Below, in pieces: positions 55,464 to 64,000 of a DNA stretch of 64,000 bases (position 1 is the stretch's first letter; every line of letters starts with the position of its first letter). Origin of the DNA: Sphingosinicella ginsenosidimutans. GTDB taxonomy: Bacteria; Pseudomonadota; Alphaproteobacteria; Sphingomonadales; Sphingomonadaceae. Under the pieces are notes generated by a model. That model did no database searches and was not told the origin of the DNA. It saw nothing but the letters and a program-made list of their open reading frames with translations. Location: NCBI RefSeq assembly GCF_007995055.1, contig NZ_VOQQ01000001.1:1967001-2031000 (forward strand), written 5' to 3'. The position numbers and the translations under genes were made by a program.

Positions 55464-58400
55464 ATGACTGGCATGTCCACGGCCAAGATGCGTCCGGCGG
55501 GTTCGCGCAAATTGGGCTTCATCCTGCGGGCCGGCACATCGGCGCTGGCCTTTTCATCGGTATTCGCGGGCGCACCGGCTTTCGCGCAGGACGGGGCGGC
55601 GGATCCCGCGGCGGCCGCGCTTCCGGCCGCGCAGGGCGGCGGCGCCGAGGCTCAGGCGACGGACGATTCCAGTGCGATCATCGTCACCGGCATCCGCGCC
55701 AGCCTCGCCAACGCGCAGCGGATCAAGCGCGACGCCGACACGGTTCTCGACGCGATCACCGCGCAGGACATCGGCGCGCTTCCTGACCGGTCGGTCACCG
55801 AGGCGTTGCAGCGCGTTCCCGGCGTGTCGATCAACCGCTTCGCGGGCTCGAACGATCCGGATCACTTTTCGGTCGAGGGTTCGGGCGTCGTCATCCGCGG
55901 CCTCAGCTTCGTCCGTTCGGAGTTCAATGGCCGCGACACCTTCTCGACGGGCGTCTATGGCCAGGCGATCAACTTCTCCGACGTTCCCGCCGAGCTGCTC
56001 GGCTCGGTCGCGGTCTACAAGAATTCGACCGCCGAGCTGATCGAAGGCGGCCTTTCCGGCACCGTCGATCTTCGGACCCGGCTGCCGTTCGACAATCCCG
56101 GCTTCCATGTCGCCTTCGACGCCGAGGCCAATTATGGCGATCTTTCGAAGCGCTGGGCGCCGGTCGGCTCGTTCCTCATCAGCAACACCTGGAATACCGG
56201 CATCGGCCGCATCGGCGTGCTCGCCGACGTGTCCTATTCCCGCCTGCTGAGCCGCGCCGATGGCATCCAGGTCACCAACTTCCAGACCCGTGACGGGCAA
56301 TTCGCCATCACCGCGAACCAGCAAAGCGCCCAGGTCTGCCGCAACGCCCTGCCGAGCAACACCGATGCGACGACCTTGCCGCCGGCGCCGGTGCCGTGCG
56401 GCGCGACCGGATCGGGCGGGCCTGACGGCTTCGCCGACCCGTTTGCCGACGCGCATTATGCGCCGCTGGGCGGCCAGTTCCGGACCCAGGATTATGATCG
56501 TCAGCGCTACGGCCTTGCGCTCGCAGCGCAGTGGGAAAGCCTCGATCATCGCGCGCACCTGACGGGCCAGTTCCTGCGCACCGACTCCCGTTCGGCCTGG
56601 GGCGAGCATACGTTCGAAGCCGCGCCGGACCTTTCCGAATACAATACCTATCCGGCCGGCTGTCAGCAGAACCAGGCCGGCACCGCCAACGATCTCGGCG
56701 GCGGCGGCGGCGCGTTCCAGACGATCGCGCAATGCCCCGCCGGCAGCTTCAGCAACTATCAGTATAACAGCGACAATGTGTTCGAGAGCGGGTTCATCAC
56801 GCTCCCCGGCACCGGCTGGCGCACCTCGACCAGCGGCAGCCCCGATACGCTGGTGCCGACGGGCGGCGTTCAGGACTCCCTGTCCCGCCGCCAGGTGGAC
56901 GACCGCAACGTGGTCGACGATTACGGTCTCAATTTCCGCTTCGCGCCGAACGATCGTTGGGACATCGAGCTCGATGCGCAGCATGTGCGCGCGCAGCATG
57001 ACACGCTCGACGTCAGCGTCTTCGGGTCGAATTTCGCCGATTACGAGCTTGATCTAACCGGCAACATCCCGGTGGTCGTTCCCCACAAGCCGCTGACCTT
57101 GTCGGCGACCTGGGCGGCGCCGAACCCGACCATGGCTGCGGCGACCGACGAGCAATATTTCAGCAATCGCGAGTTCCAGTTCTGGCGCGCCGCGATGGAT
57201 CATATCGAACATAGCGAAGGCGAGGAATGGGCCTTCAAGGCGGACGTCGGCTACAATTTCAACGGTGACGTGCCGTTCCTTCGCCGCCTGAAATTCGGCG
57301 CCCGCTATGCCGATCGCGACCAGACGATCCGCTACACCACCTACAATTGGGGCGCGATCAGCGAGATCTGGTCCGGCTCGGCCGTCACGTTCGCGCAGGC
57401 CGGCGTCGATCGCTCGTCCTTCTTCGATTTCAGCAACTTCTTCCGCGGCCAGACGCCCGGACCGGTCGGCGGCTATTATTACAACCGCGACCTCATCAGC
57501 GGTTATCGCGATGCCGCGACATTCTTCCAGAGCCTCAACGACATCTGGCATGACGTGAACGGAGCCACGGCGTCCAACCGCTGGGTGCCGCTCTCCGAAC
57601 GGCCAGGCGTGATCCCGGGCACGGATTTCCTGCCGACCGAGATCCAGGACGTCAGCGAGCGCAACGAGGAAGCCTATGCGATGCTCAGCTTCGGGCAGGA
57701 CGAGCCGGTCTTCGGCAATGTCCGGCTTGAAGGGAATATCGGCGTCCGGCTCGTCAACACGCACCTGCGCACCGGTGGCGCCTTCTCGATCCCGACCGCG
57801 ACCCAGCTCGGCGTCGACCAGGATTACGACGTCCGCTGCGCGATCCAGCCGCCGCCGCCAAGCGCGCCTCCGGGGACGCCCGACAGCCGGCCAGGCGGCA
57901 TCTGCAACCTGGGCCCGGACGGTTATGCGCGGCTTCAGGCTTTTGCCGGCGACGGAACGGTCATCCCGATCACCGAAGGCAACAGCTACACCTATGCACT
58001 GCCAAGCCTGAACCTGAAGTTCGGCCTGACGCGTGATCTCATCCTGCGCTTCGCCGCGTCGCGGGCGCTGGCGAGACCCAATATCGCGGACGTGCGGCCC
58101 TATTTCACCGCCAATTTCGACCCGAACAGCGCCGCGGTGACGTTCAGCCAGGGCAATCCGAACCTGCGGCCGGCGATCTCGGACCAGTTCGATCTGACGC
58201 TCGAATGGTATTTCGCGCGGGTCGGCTCGCTCACCTTCGATGCCTTCTACAAGCGCATCCACAACTTCTTCTTCCCGAGCGTCGTGGAGCGCGAGTTCAC
58301 CAATAACGGGGTCACCGAAACCCTGCTGGTCCGCTCGCCCGACAATTTCGACGGCAGCGGCACCGTGCGCGGCTTCGAGGTCGGTTACCAGCAGACGTTC

Positions 58401-58883
58401 GATTTCCTGCCGAGGCCGCTCAACGGCCTGGGGATGAGCGCGAACTACACCTATATCGAGAGCAACGGCCTGCCGAACTCGTTCACGCAGACCGATCCGT
58501 CCAACCCGGTCCGCAATTCGCCGATCGCGTCCGGGCGCCTGCCGCTCGAACAGCTGTCGCGTCACAATGTGAACGTCGCCGGCTTCTACGAGATGGGGCC
58601 GATCTCGATCCGCGCCGCCTACAACTGGCGGTCGCGCTTCCTGCTCACCGCGGCGGACGTGATCTTCCCTTATTACCCGATCTTCAACGAAGCCACCGGC
58701 CAGCTCGACGCGTCGGTCTTCTATTCGATCACGCCGCACGTGAAGCTCGGCATCCAGGGGGTCAACCTGCTCAACGAGGTGACCAGGACCAGCCAGATGT
58801 TCACCCAATCCGGGCTGAGAGGGCCGAGGTCCTATTTCATGAACGACCGGCGCTTCGCCATCATCATTCGCGGCAGCTTCTGA
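55464..58883 (+). CDS. Large TonB-dependent receptor divergent from GH9
   Basis: An 1139-residue outer-membrane transporter. A long signal region ends FAGAPAFAQ; TonB box SAIIVTGIRASLANAQRIK; plug LPDRSVTEALQRVPGVSIN and GGLSGTVDLRTRLPFD; barrel ending FAIIIRGSF. The IIVTGIRASL type and the size are those of carbohydrate receptors. It is divergent from the GH9-halogenase operon across two operators and followed by a terminator, then a JmjC-like gene. Uptake of oligosaccharides released by the nearby hydrolases is the probable role. Confidence 0.93.
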   Translation: MTGMSTAKMRPAGSRKLGFILRAGTSALAFSSVFAGAPAFAQDGAADPAAAALPAAQGGGAEAQATDDSSAIIVTGIRASLANAQRIKRDADTVLDAITAQDIGALPDRSVTEALQRVPGVSINRFAGSNDPDHFSVEGSGVVIRGLSFVRSEFNGRDTFSTGVYGQAINFSDVPAELLGSVAVYKNSTAELIEGGLSGTVDLRTRLPFDNPGFHVAFDAEANYGDLSKRWAPVGSFLISNTWNTGIGRIGVLADVSYSRLLSRADGIQVTNFQTRDGQFAITANQQSAQVCRNALPSNTDATTLPPAPVPCGATGSGGPDGFADPFADAHYAPLGGQFRTQDYDRQRYGLALAAQWESLDHRAHLTGQFLRTDSRSAWGEHTFEAAPDLSEYNTYPAGCQQNQAGTANDLGGGGGAFQTIAQCPAGSFSNYQYNSDNVFESGFITLPGTGWRTSTSGSPDTLVPTGGVQDSLSRRQVDDRNVVDDYGLNFRFAPNDRWDIELDAQHVRAQHDTLDVSVFGSNFADYELDLTGNIPVVVPHKPLTLSATWAAPNPTMAAATDEQYFSNREFQFWRAAMDHIEHSEGEEWAFKADVGYNFNGDVPFLRRLKFGARYADRDQTIRYTTYNWGAISEIWSGSAVTFAQAGVDRSSFFDFSNFFRGQTPGPVGGYYYNRDLISGYRDAATFFQSLNDIWHDVNGATASNRWVPLSERPGVIPGTDFLPTEIQDVSERNEEAYAMLSFGQDEPVFGNVRLEGNIGVRLVNTHLRTGGAFSIPTATQLGVDQDYDVRCAIQPPPPSAPPGTPDSRPGGICNLGPDGYARLQAFAGDGTVIPITEGNSYTYALPSLNLKFGLTRDLILRFAASRALARPNIADVRPYFTANFDPNSAAVTFSQGNPNLRPAISDQFDLTLEWYFARVGSLTFDAFYKRIHNFFFPSVVEREFTNNGVTETLLVRSPDNFDGSGTVRGFEVGYQQTFDFLPRPLNGLGMSANYTYIESNGLPNSFTQTDPSNPVRNSPIASGRLPLEQLSRHNVNVAGFYEMGPISIRAAYNWRSRFLLTAADVIFPYYPIFNEATGQLDASVFYSITPHVKLGIQGVNLLNEVTRTSQMFTQSGLRGPRSYFMNDRRFAIIIRGSF

Positions 58884-58910
58884 CGCGCTCACGTCGATTC
58901 GGAACTCTCC

Positions 58911-58944
58911 TGGCCTCCTCCCGCGCGGAGGAGGCCATTTTGTT
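58911..58944 (+). terminator. Intrinsic terminator after the TonB receptor
   Basis: TGGCCTCCTC (58911-58920) pairs with GAGGAGGCCA (58928-58937), followed by TTTTGTT, 28 bases after the stop. Confidence 0.85.
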
Positions 58945-59037
58945 GGTGCGCGCGATGGGCGGTCGCATGGCGGCGCCCCCGTCGGGCTGCTAGGATCGAT
59001 GCGTTCCGGGTCGAGGAGGCCGCAAATCGAGGACCGC

Positions 59038-60057
59038 ATGACCGCGCAACTGCCGCCGATCGCCGAATGGCACGACGTCACGCCCGGCTCGTTCGCCGGG
59101 GAGATCGTGCCGCGCGGCGCGCCTGCAGTGTTGCGCGGGCTGGTCCGCGACTGGCCGGCGGTGGCGGAATCGCGCGGCTCGGGCGATGCGGCGCGCGCCT
59201 ATCTTGCCGGCCTCGATCGCGGCGGCCCGGTCGAGGCCTTCATCGCGCCGGCGCAGGCGCATGGCCGCTATTTCTACGCCGACGACATGCGCGGCTTCAA
59301 TTTCGAGCGGCGCAAAGGGACCATCGCCGAGATACTCCGCTTCCTCGGGACGATCGAAGGCCGGGATGGCGCGCCCTCGGTCTATGTTGGATCGGCCCCG
59401 ATTCCGGAGCAGATGCCGGATTTTGCCGCCGCGAACCGGCTCGCGCTGCTCGCGGGAAAGCCGGCGATCCCGCGTCTCTGGTTCGGCAACGAGAGCGTGG
59501 TCAGCCCCCATTTCGACCTGTCCGACAATATCGCCTGCGTCGTCGCCGGGCGGCGGCGCTTCACTTTGTTCCCGCCGGACCAGCTCGCCAATCTTTATGT
59601 CGGGCCGCTCGATCACACGATGGCCGGGCAGCCGGCGAGCATGGTCGATCTCGCCGCGCCCGATTTCGATCGCTACCCGCGCTTTCGCGAGGCGCTCGCC
59701 GCCGCCAGCGCCGCCGAGCTCGAGCCGGGCGATGCGCTCTACATCCCGGCGATGTGGTGGCATCAGGTCGAAGCGCTCGCGCCGTTCAACGCCCTCGTCA
59801 ATTATTGGTGGGACGATGCCCCGCCCGATGCCGGCTCGCCGTTCGAGGCGATGATCCACGGCATCTTCGCGATCGCTGATCTGCCGCCGGAGCGTCGCCG
59901 GATCTGGCGGCGGATGTTCGATCATTATGTCTTTCGTGAAGAGGGCGATCCGGCCGCCCACCTGGCGCCCGAACATCGCGGCATTCTGGCGCCCTCAAGC
60001 CCGCCGCTGCGCGCCCGCATCCGCCAGTTCCTGATCCGCAGCCTCTCGCGCCTCTGA
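59038..60057 (+). CDS. JmjC/cupin-like domain protein, second paralogue
   Basis: 339 residues. H158-F-D160 (SPHFDLSDNI) and distal H242 (IPAMWWHQVEAL) give the Fe(II) triad; AGRRRFTLFPPDQLANLYVGP and NYWWDDA are shared with the paralogue at 46.3 kb. ATG 59038 is preceded by GAGGACC. It lies between the TonB receptor (with terminator) and the epimerase operator, so its promoter is unclear; it may be served by read-through. Placement of one JmjC protein at each end of the halogenase/GH9/receptor block suggests both belong to it. Confidence 0.88.
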   Translation: MTAQLPPIAEWHDVTPGSFAGEIVPRGAPAVLRGLVRDWPAVAESRGSGDAARAYLAGLDRGGPVEAFIAPAQAHGRYFYADDMRGFNFERRKGTIAEILRFLGTIEGRDGAPSVYVGSAPIPEQMPDFAAANRLALLAGKPAIPRLWFGNESVVSPHFDLSDNIACVVAGRRRFTLFPPDQLANLYVGPLDHTMAGQPASMVDLAAPDFDRYPRFREALAAASAAELEPGDALYIPAMWWHQVEALAPFNALVNYWWDDAPPDAGSPFEAMIHGIFAIADLPPERRRIWRRMFDHYVFREEGDPAAHLAPEHRGILAPSSPPLRARIRQFLIRSLSRL

Positions 60058-60103
60058 TCCTTGTTGCCGGCCCTTGTTGCCGGGCCGCTTTCGCGCCACA
60101 AGC

Positions 60104-60117
60104 TGGTAGCGCTAACG
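60104..60117. promoter_or_regulatory. LacI-type operator site 7 (TGGTAGCGCTAACG)
   Basis: Operator 25 bases before the epimerase GTG. Just upstream a 12-bp direct repeat CCTTGTTGCCGG occurs at 60059-60070 and 60072-60083. Confidence 0.78.
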
Positions 60118-60142
60118 GGCGTCGGCGGGCGGAGGGGGCAAG

Positions 60143-61195
60143 GTGGAAGTCTATGGCGTGACCCAAGACGGCCGGACGGTGGAGCGGCATTCGCTGCGCA
60201 CCCCGGCCGGCATGGTCGTCCGTTTCCTCAGCCTCGGCGGAATCGTGACGGCGATCGAGGTGCCGGATCGCAACGGGCGGATCGCCAACGTCGCCCTCGG
60301 TCTTCCCGATCTCGCCGCTTATGAGGCGCGCAACGAACATTACCGCTTCGGCGCGCTCATGGGCCGCTATGCCGGCCGGATCGCCGGCGCCCGCTTCGCC
60401 GTCGACGGCCGCGAGATCAGGCTTGCCGCGAACGAGGGGCCGAATGCGCTTCATGGCGGCGCGGGCGCGGGCTTCGACGCGCGCATCTGGGCGGTCGAGC
60501 CACAGGATGACGATGCCGCGTCGCTGCGGCTGGTGAGCGAGGATGGGGACCAGGGCTTTCCGGGGCGGCTTGACGTCGCCGCGACCTATCGCCTGTTGCC
60601 CGACAATGCGCTGCGGATCGATTTCGAGGCGCGGGCCGACACGCCGACTGCGCTCAACCTCACCAATCACAGCTATTTCAACCTGGCCGGCGCCGGCGCG
60701 CCCTCGGTTCGCGATCACCGGCTCCGGATCTTCGCGACGCGCATCGCCGAAGCGGGTGGGGACGGTCTGCCGACCGGCCGCTTCCCCGATGTCGCCGGCA
60801 CGGCCTTCGATTTCCGCGAGGCGCGCGCGATCGGCGAGCGGATCGACATCGTCGCGCCGCATGTCACCGGCTTTCCGGGCTACAATCACAGCTGGATGGT
60901 CGACGGCGCCGATGGGCGCGCGCTTCGTCCGGCCGCGCGCCTCGAACATCGCGGGTCCGGCCGGACGCTGGAGGTGCTCACCACCGAGCCGAGCATCCAT
61001 ATTTATACCGCCAACCATTTCGATGGATCGGACAAGGACGCGTCGGGCGCACCGCTTGTGCGGCATTGCAGCATCGCGCTCGAGACGCAGCATCTGCCGG
61101 ACAGTCCCAATCGGCCCGGATTCCCGTCGACCGCGCTTCGCCCGGGCGAGGTCTTCCGTTCGACGACCGTCTTCCGCTTCGGGGTCATGCCATGA
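60143..61195 (+). CDS. Aldose 1-epimerase (galactose mutarotase family)
   Basis: A 350-residue beta-sandwich epimerase interconverting alpha and beta anomers of aldoses. Catalytic His/Glu regions are NALHGG, NLTNHSYFNLAG and, near the end, SIALETQHLPDSPN. No signal peptide, so cytoplasmic. GTG 60143 has GGAGGGGG upstream. It is operator-linked and its stop overlaps the mannanase start by four bases, so both are one transcript. It would equilibrate xylose or hexoses before the anomer-specific dehydrogenase. Confidence 0.93.
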   Translation: MEVYGVTQDGRTVERHSLRTPAGMVVRFLSLGGIVTAIEVPDRNGRIANVALGLPDLAAYEARNEHYRFGALMGRYAGRIAGARFAVDGREIRLAANEGPNALHGGAGAGFDARIWAVEPQDDDAASLRLVSEDGDQGFPGRLDVAATYRLLPDNALRIDFEARADTPTALNLTNHSYFNLAGAGAPSVRDHRLRIFATRIAEAGGDGLPTGRFPDVAGTAFDFREARAIGERIDIVAPHVTGFPGYNHSWMVDGADGRALRPAARLEHRGSGRTLEVLTTEPSIHIYTANHFDGSDKDASGAPLVRHCSIALETQHLPDSPNRPGFPSTALRPGEVFRSTTVFRFGVMP

Positions 61196-62529
61196 CTGCG
61201 CTTCGCTTCACCCGTCGGGCCGCCCTCGCCGGAGGCGCGGCGGCGCTCGCCGCCCCGCGGATCGGCGCGCAGGCGCCGACGCCCGGATTCGTCGCGCGTG
61301 ACGGCGTGGCGCTCACCCTCAATGGCCGGCGGCATCGCTATGCGGGCACCAACATGTGGTACGCCGCCTGGCTCGGCGCCGATGCGCCCTTCGGCGATCG
61401 CGATCGGCTGCGGCGCGAGCTCGACCGGCTCGCCGCGCTGGGCGTCACCAATGTCCGCGCCAATGCCTCGGCCGAGCTGTCGCCGCTGCGCAATTCCGTG
61501 CGCCCCGCCTTCCGCGATTCGAGTGCGAGCTACAACGAGACGCTGCTCCAGGGGCTCGATTTCTTCCTCGCCGAGCTCGGCCGGCGCGACATGCGGGCGG
61601 TGCTCTATCTCGCGAATTTCTGGGAATGGTCCGGGGGCATGGCGACCTATCTCTACTGGACCAATGGCGGCCGCTATATCGACATGAACGATCCCGCCCA
61701 CCCCTGGCCGGAATTCCCCGATTTCGCTTCAGGATTCTATGCCAGCGCTCCGGCCGTCGCCCTGTTTCGCGCCTATGTCCGCGCACTGGTCGGGCGGGTC
61801 AGCACGGTCACCGGGCGACCCTATCGCGACGATCCGGCGATCATGGCCTGGCAGCTTGCCAATGAGCCTCGCCCGGGCGGCAGCGAGTCCGCCGGCCGGC
61901 GCAACCTTTCGGCCTTCTATCGGTGGGTCGAAGAGACCGCTGCCCTCATCAAGGCGATCGATCCCAACCATCTCGTCTCGACCGGGAACGAAGGGCTGAA
62001 GGGGTGTCTCGAAAGCCCCGACATCGTCGCCGCGCTCAATGCCATTCCCGGGATCGACTATATGACGATCCACGTCTGGCCGCAGAACTGGTCGTGGATC
62101 GACCCGGCCGACATGGCGGGAAGCTGGCCGCGCTGCGAGGCGCTGGTGCGCGATTATGTCGCGCAGCATGTCGCGCTCGCCCAGCGTGCGGGAAAGCCGC
62201 TGGTGATCGAGGAATTCGGCTTCCCGCGCGACAATGTCGCCTATGATGCCGGCACGACCACCGCCTGGCGCGATCGCTATTATCGCCTGATCTACGAATC
62301 CGTCCTCGCCGACATGCGCAGCGGCGGGCCGAGCGCCGGCACCAATTTCTGGGCGTGGAGCGGGGAGGGGCGCCCGGCGCATCCCGACCACCATTTCCGC
62401 CGCGGCGATACCGCCTGGCTCGGCGATCCGCCGCACGAGCCGCAGGGCTGGTACGGCCTGTTCGACAGCGACGCGAGCGGCTGCGAGATCGTCCGCGCCC
62501 ATGGCGCCGCGGTGGCGGCGCTCGGCTAA
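61192..62529 (+). CDS. Tat-exported GH5 endo-beta-1,4-mannanase-like protein
   Basis: 445 residues. Twin-arginine signal RFTRRAALAGGAAALAAPRIGA. The GH5 (subfamily 7-like) barrel has YAGTNMWYAAWLGAD, GVTNVRANASAE, acid/base Glu in WQLANEPRPG, the HVWPQNWSW strand and the nucleophile Glu in VIEEFGFPRDN. Tat export suggests folding before secretion. ATG 61192 overlaps the epimerase stop. Mannanase is the best family match; activity on glucomannan or another plant beta-glycan is also possible. Confidence 0.88.
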   Translation: MTALRFTRRAALAGGAAALAAPRIGAQAPTPGFVARDGVALTLNGRRHRYAGTNMWYAAWLGADAPFGDRDRLRRELDRLAALGVTNVRANASAELSPLRNSVRPAFRDSSASYNETLLQGLDFFLAELGRRDMRAVLYLANFWEWSGGMATYLYWTNGGRYIDMNDPAHPWPEFPDFASGFYASAPAVALFRAYVRALVGRVSTVTGRPYRDDPAIMAWQLANEPRPGGSESAGRRNLSAFYRWVEETAALIKAIDPNHLVSTGNEGLKGCLESPDIVAALNAIPGIDYMTIHVWPQNWSWIDPADMAGSWPRCEALVRDYVAQHVALAQRAGKPLVIEEFGFPRDNVAYDAGTTTAWRDRYYRLIYESVLADMRSGGPSAGTNFWAWSGEGRPAHPDHHFRRGDTAWLGDPPHEPQGWYGLFDSDASGCEIVRAHGAAVAALG

Positions 62530-62535
62530 CGTCGG

Positions 62536-63663
62536 TCAGGGCATGGTCGTCGTGGTCGCGATTCCATCGAGGATCGGGTGGATCCATCCAGTTCCGTCGC
62601 GCCACAGGTTGAACGTATTGGTATAGCCCCAGGCGCAGCTCTGCACCCCGATCGACGCGAAGGCCGAGCTGACCGTGCGGTAATAAGCGGCGCGCTGCGC
62701 CTCCGGTATTTCCTCGAATGCGCCATATTCGCCGACGAACGGCACGCGCCCTGTGCGGTTGATGAAATTGGTGACCTTTACCAGCGCGCCATCGAGCTGT
62801 GCGTTGTCGGCCGCGGTGCCGAATTGCCGCCCGGTCGGCAGCACCGGGTTGATCCATGTCGCGCCCTGGTGCGTGAAATCGAACGGGTCGTAATAATGGA
62901 AGGTGACGACGATGTGCGGATCGTCCGGAATCGGCGAGGTCGCCAGCGAATCGATCCCCGACCAGTTCTGCCCGCCGACGATCACGATCCGGTCCGGATT
63001 GCTCGCGCGCACCGCGGCAAGCGCCGGCGCGAAAGTTGCCGCCAGCGTGGAATCGTTGAGATTGCCGTTGGGCTCGTTCATCAGCTCGAACCAGACATTG
63101 TCGGGCTGGTCGCGGAATTCGGCCGCGACCTGCTGCCACAGCGCCGCGAACCGCGCCCGCTGGCCGGCGGGATCGGCCATCAGCTCGTCATAATTGTGCA
63201 TGTCGAGGATGACGTTGAGCCCGGCCGCGACATTCGTCTCCAGCACATGGCGGACGCGCGCCATGAAGGCGGGGTCGATCGTATAAGGCGGGCTCGTTGC
63301 CGCATGGGCCGCGAAGCGGACGGGCAGGCGCACCGTCGCGAACCCTGCGGCATGGATGTTGGTCGCGTCGTCGTCACGGAACGCGCGGCCCCAATCGCCC
63401 TCGTTCGGCGGCTCGAGCATGTTGGAGAGGTTCACGCATTTGCCGAGCGGCACTGTCGGCCCCGTCGTGCCGCGGGCGGCTGGGCCCGGCGTATAGGTCG
63501 CCGGCGTCGGCGGCGGTGGCGAGGGCGGCGGCGGAGACGGGGGCGGCGGTGAAGGCGGTGTTCCACCGGTTGCCCCGCCGATCGTGGTTCCGCCCGCCGA
63601 TCCGCCGCCGCATGCGGCCAGGGCGGCAAGCACAATCGCAAGCGCGGTCGCACTCTTTCGCAT
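62536..63663 (-). CDS. GH5 cellulase-type lipoprotein with proline-rich linker
   Basis: 375 residues. Lipoprotein signal ALAIVLAALAACGGGSAGG with lipobox LAAC at residues 15-18, then a linker of PPSPPPP repeats (about residues 36-52) and a GH5 catalytic domain: RLPVRFAAH, ILDMHNYDE, FELMNEPNG with the acid/base Glu, TFHYYDPFDFTHQG and PFVGEYGAFEE with the nucleophile. It would be anchored at the cell surface and cut beta-1,4-glucans. ATG 63663 fits GGAGG six bases upstream; ATG 63669 also exists. Operator site 8 lies 49 bases upstream. Confidence 0.9.
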   Translation of the reverse strand: MRKSATALAIVLAALAACGGGSAGGTTIGGATGGTPPSPPPPSPPPPSPPPPTPATYTPGPAARGTTGPTVPLGKCVNLSNMLEPPNEGDWGRAFRDDDATNIHAAGFATVRLPVRFAAHAATSPPYTIDPAFMARVRHVLETNVAAGLNVILDMHNYDELMADPAGQRARFAALWQQVAAEFRDQPDNVWFELMNEPNGNLNDSTLAATFAPALAAVRASNPDRIVIVGGQNWSGIDSLATSPIPDDPHIVVTFHYYDPFDFTHQGATWINPVLPTGRQFGTAADNAQLDGALVKVTNFINRTGRVPFVGEYGAFEEIPEAQRAAYYRTVSSAFASIGVQSCAWGYTNTFNLWRDGTGWIHPILDGIATTTTMP

Positions 63664-63711
63664 CCTCATCCTCCCTCGCGCCCGGCCTCTATTTCGAAGC
63701 CACTTGTGATC

Positions 63712-63725
63712 TGTTAGCGCTATCA
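63712..63725. promoter_or_regulatory. LacI-type operator site 8 (TGTTAGCGCTATCA)
   Basis: Operator in the 118-bp divergent gap between the GH5 lipoprotein and GH3 genes, 49 bases from the first and 57 from the second, so it could control both. Confidence 0.75.
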
Positions 63726-63781
63726 ATAGGCTCGCCTTGGACGCGATTTTCGTCAAGAAGAATCGGCCGGAGGAGAGGAAG

Positions 63782-64000
63782 ATGATGCGACGGCTGTTCC
63801 TTGGGGCCGCGCTTTGCGCGCTCGCGGCTGCGGCGCCGGCCCAGACGGCAGGGACCGAGGAAGCGTCAGCCGATGGCGGGCGCTGGCCGGCGGTCCACAG
63901 CCGCGTCGCGCGTGATCCGGCCATCGAGGCGCGGATCGACGGCCTGCTTGCCCGCATGAGCCTGGAGCAGAAGGTCGCGCAGGTCATCCAGCCCGACATC
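63782..64000 (+). CDS. GH3 beta-glucosidase/xylosidase N-terminus (partial)
   Basis: The first 73 codons of an exported protein that continues past the window. MMRRLFLGAALCALAAAAPAQ is a signal peptide. The sequence WPAVHSRVARDPAIEARIDG then RMSLEQKVAQVIQPDI is the conserved start of GH3 exo-glucosidases. GGAGGAGAGGAAG precedes two adjacent ATGs (63782 and 63785). It is divergent from the GH5 lipoprotein and probably releases monosaccharides from imported or periplasmic oligomers. Confidence 0.88.
   Translation, partial: MMRRLFLGAALCALAAAAPAQTAGTEEASADGGRWPAVHSRVARDPAIEARIDGLLARMSLEQKVAQVIQPDI

Overview
The window is GC-rich, densely packed alphaproteobacterial DNA, most probably from a Sphingomonas-type member of the Sphingomonadaceae. 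The call rests on three very large TonB-dependent receptors, a carotenoid cluster (crtZ, crtB, crtI, crtY plus a sterol-desaturase-type hydroxylase), a DUF2793 protein next to what looks like a phage/gene-transfer-agent gene end, Tat-exported sugar enzymes, and xylose genes that closely resemble the Caulobacter Weimberg pathway.

Layout. 1-9 kb: end of a phage-like gene, DUF2793 protein, an OmpA protein with a 29-proline hinge, UDP-glucose dehydrogenase, Cu/Zn superoxide dismutase, RNA cyclic phosphodiesterase, Bax-inhibitor-like membrane protein, dienelactone hydrolase, a Tat-exported Gfo/Idh oxidoreductase and a GST. 9-13.5 kb: clpA, a DUF1192 gene, quinone oxidoreductase and a second GST. 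13.5-21.1 kb: a minus-strand operon of seven genes, each overlapping the next by 1-4 bases (bifunctional aryl-CoA monooxygenase/OYE reductase, SDR, MarR, enoyl-CoA hydratase, acyl-CoA dehydrogenase, RidA, aryl-CoA ligase). It fits the CoA-dependent anthranilate (or salicylate) route. A TonB receptor follows (21.3-23.7 kb). 24-31.6 kb: carotenoid genes with ispH and a ferredoxin-reductase-type flavoprotein. 31.7-45 kb: an FCD-only GntR fragment, a TonB receptor, the Weimberg genes xylX-xylA-xylB followed by a carbohydrate esterase and a MarR gene, then xylD and a sugar porter on the other strand. 45-64 kb: a LacI regulator, a JmjC/cupin-like protein, four tandem flavin-dependent halogenase homologues and a GH9 cellulase on the minus strand; a TonB receptor, a second JmjC/cupin-like protein, an aldose epimerase and a GH5 mannanase on the plus strand; a GH5 lipoprotein and the start of a GH3 enzyme.

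The most coherent system is a plant-polysaccharide/xylose regulon. Eight near-identical 14-bp palindromes of the form TGKKAGCGCTMHCR lie only in intergenic regions or 5' gene ends: before the Gfo/Idh gene, a TonB receptor, xylX, the sugar porter, the GH9 gene, a second TonB receptor, the epimerase and between GH5 and GH3. The LacI-family protein at 45.2-46.3 kb is the obvious candidate to bind them. Polymer would be cut by GH9/GH5/GH3 and deacetylated by the esterase, imported by the two operator-linked receptors and the porter, and xylose oxidised by XylB-XylD-XylX-XylA to 2-oxoglutarate. No xylonolactonase (xylC) is present.

The least explained part is the block of four halogenase paralogues plus two JmjC-like proteins embedded in this sugar regulon. 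Three paralogues keep the catalytic Lys, Glu and WxWxIP motif; one has lost the Lys and the IP. What they modify is not evident from the sequence.
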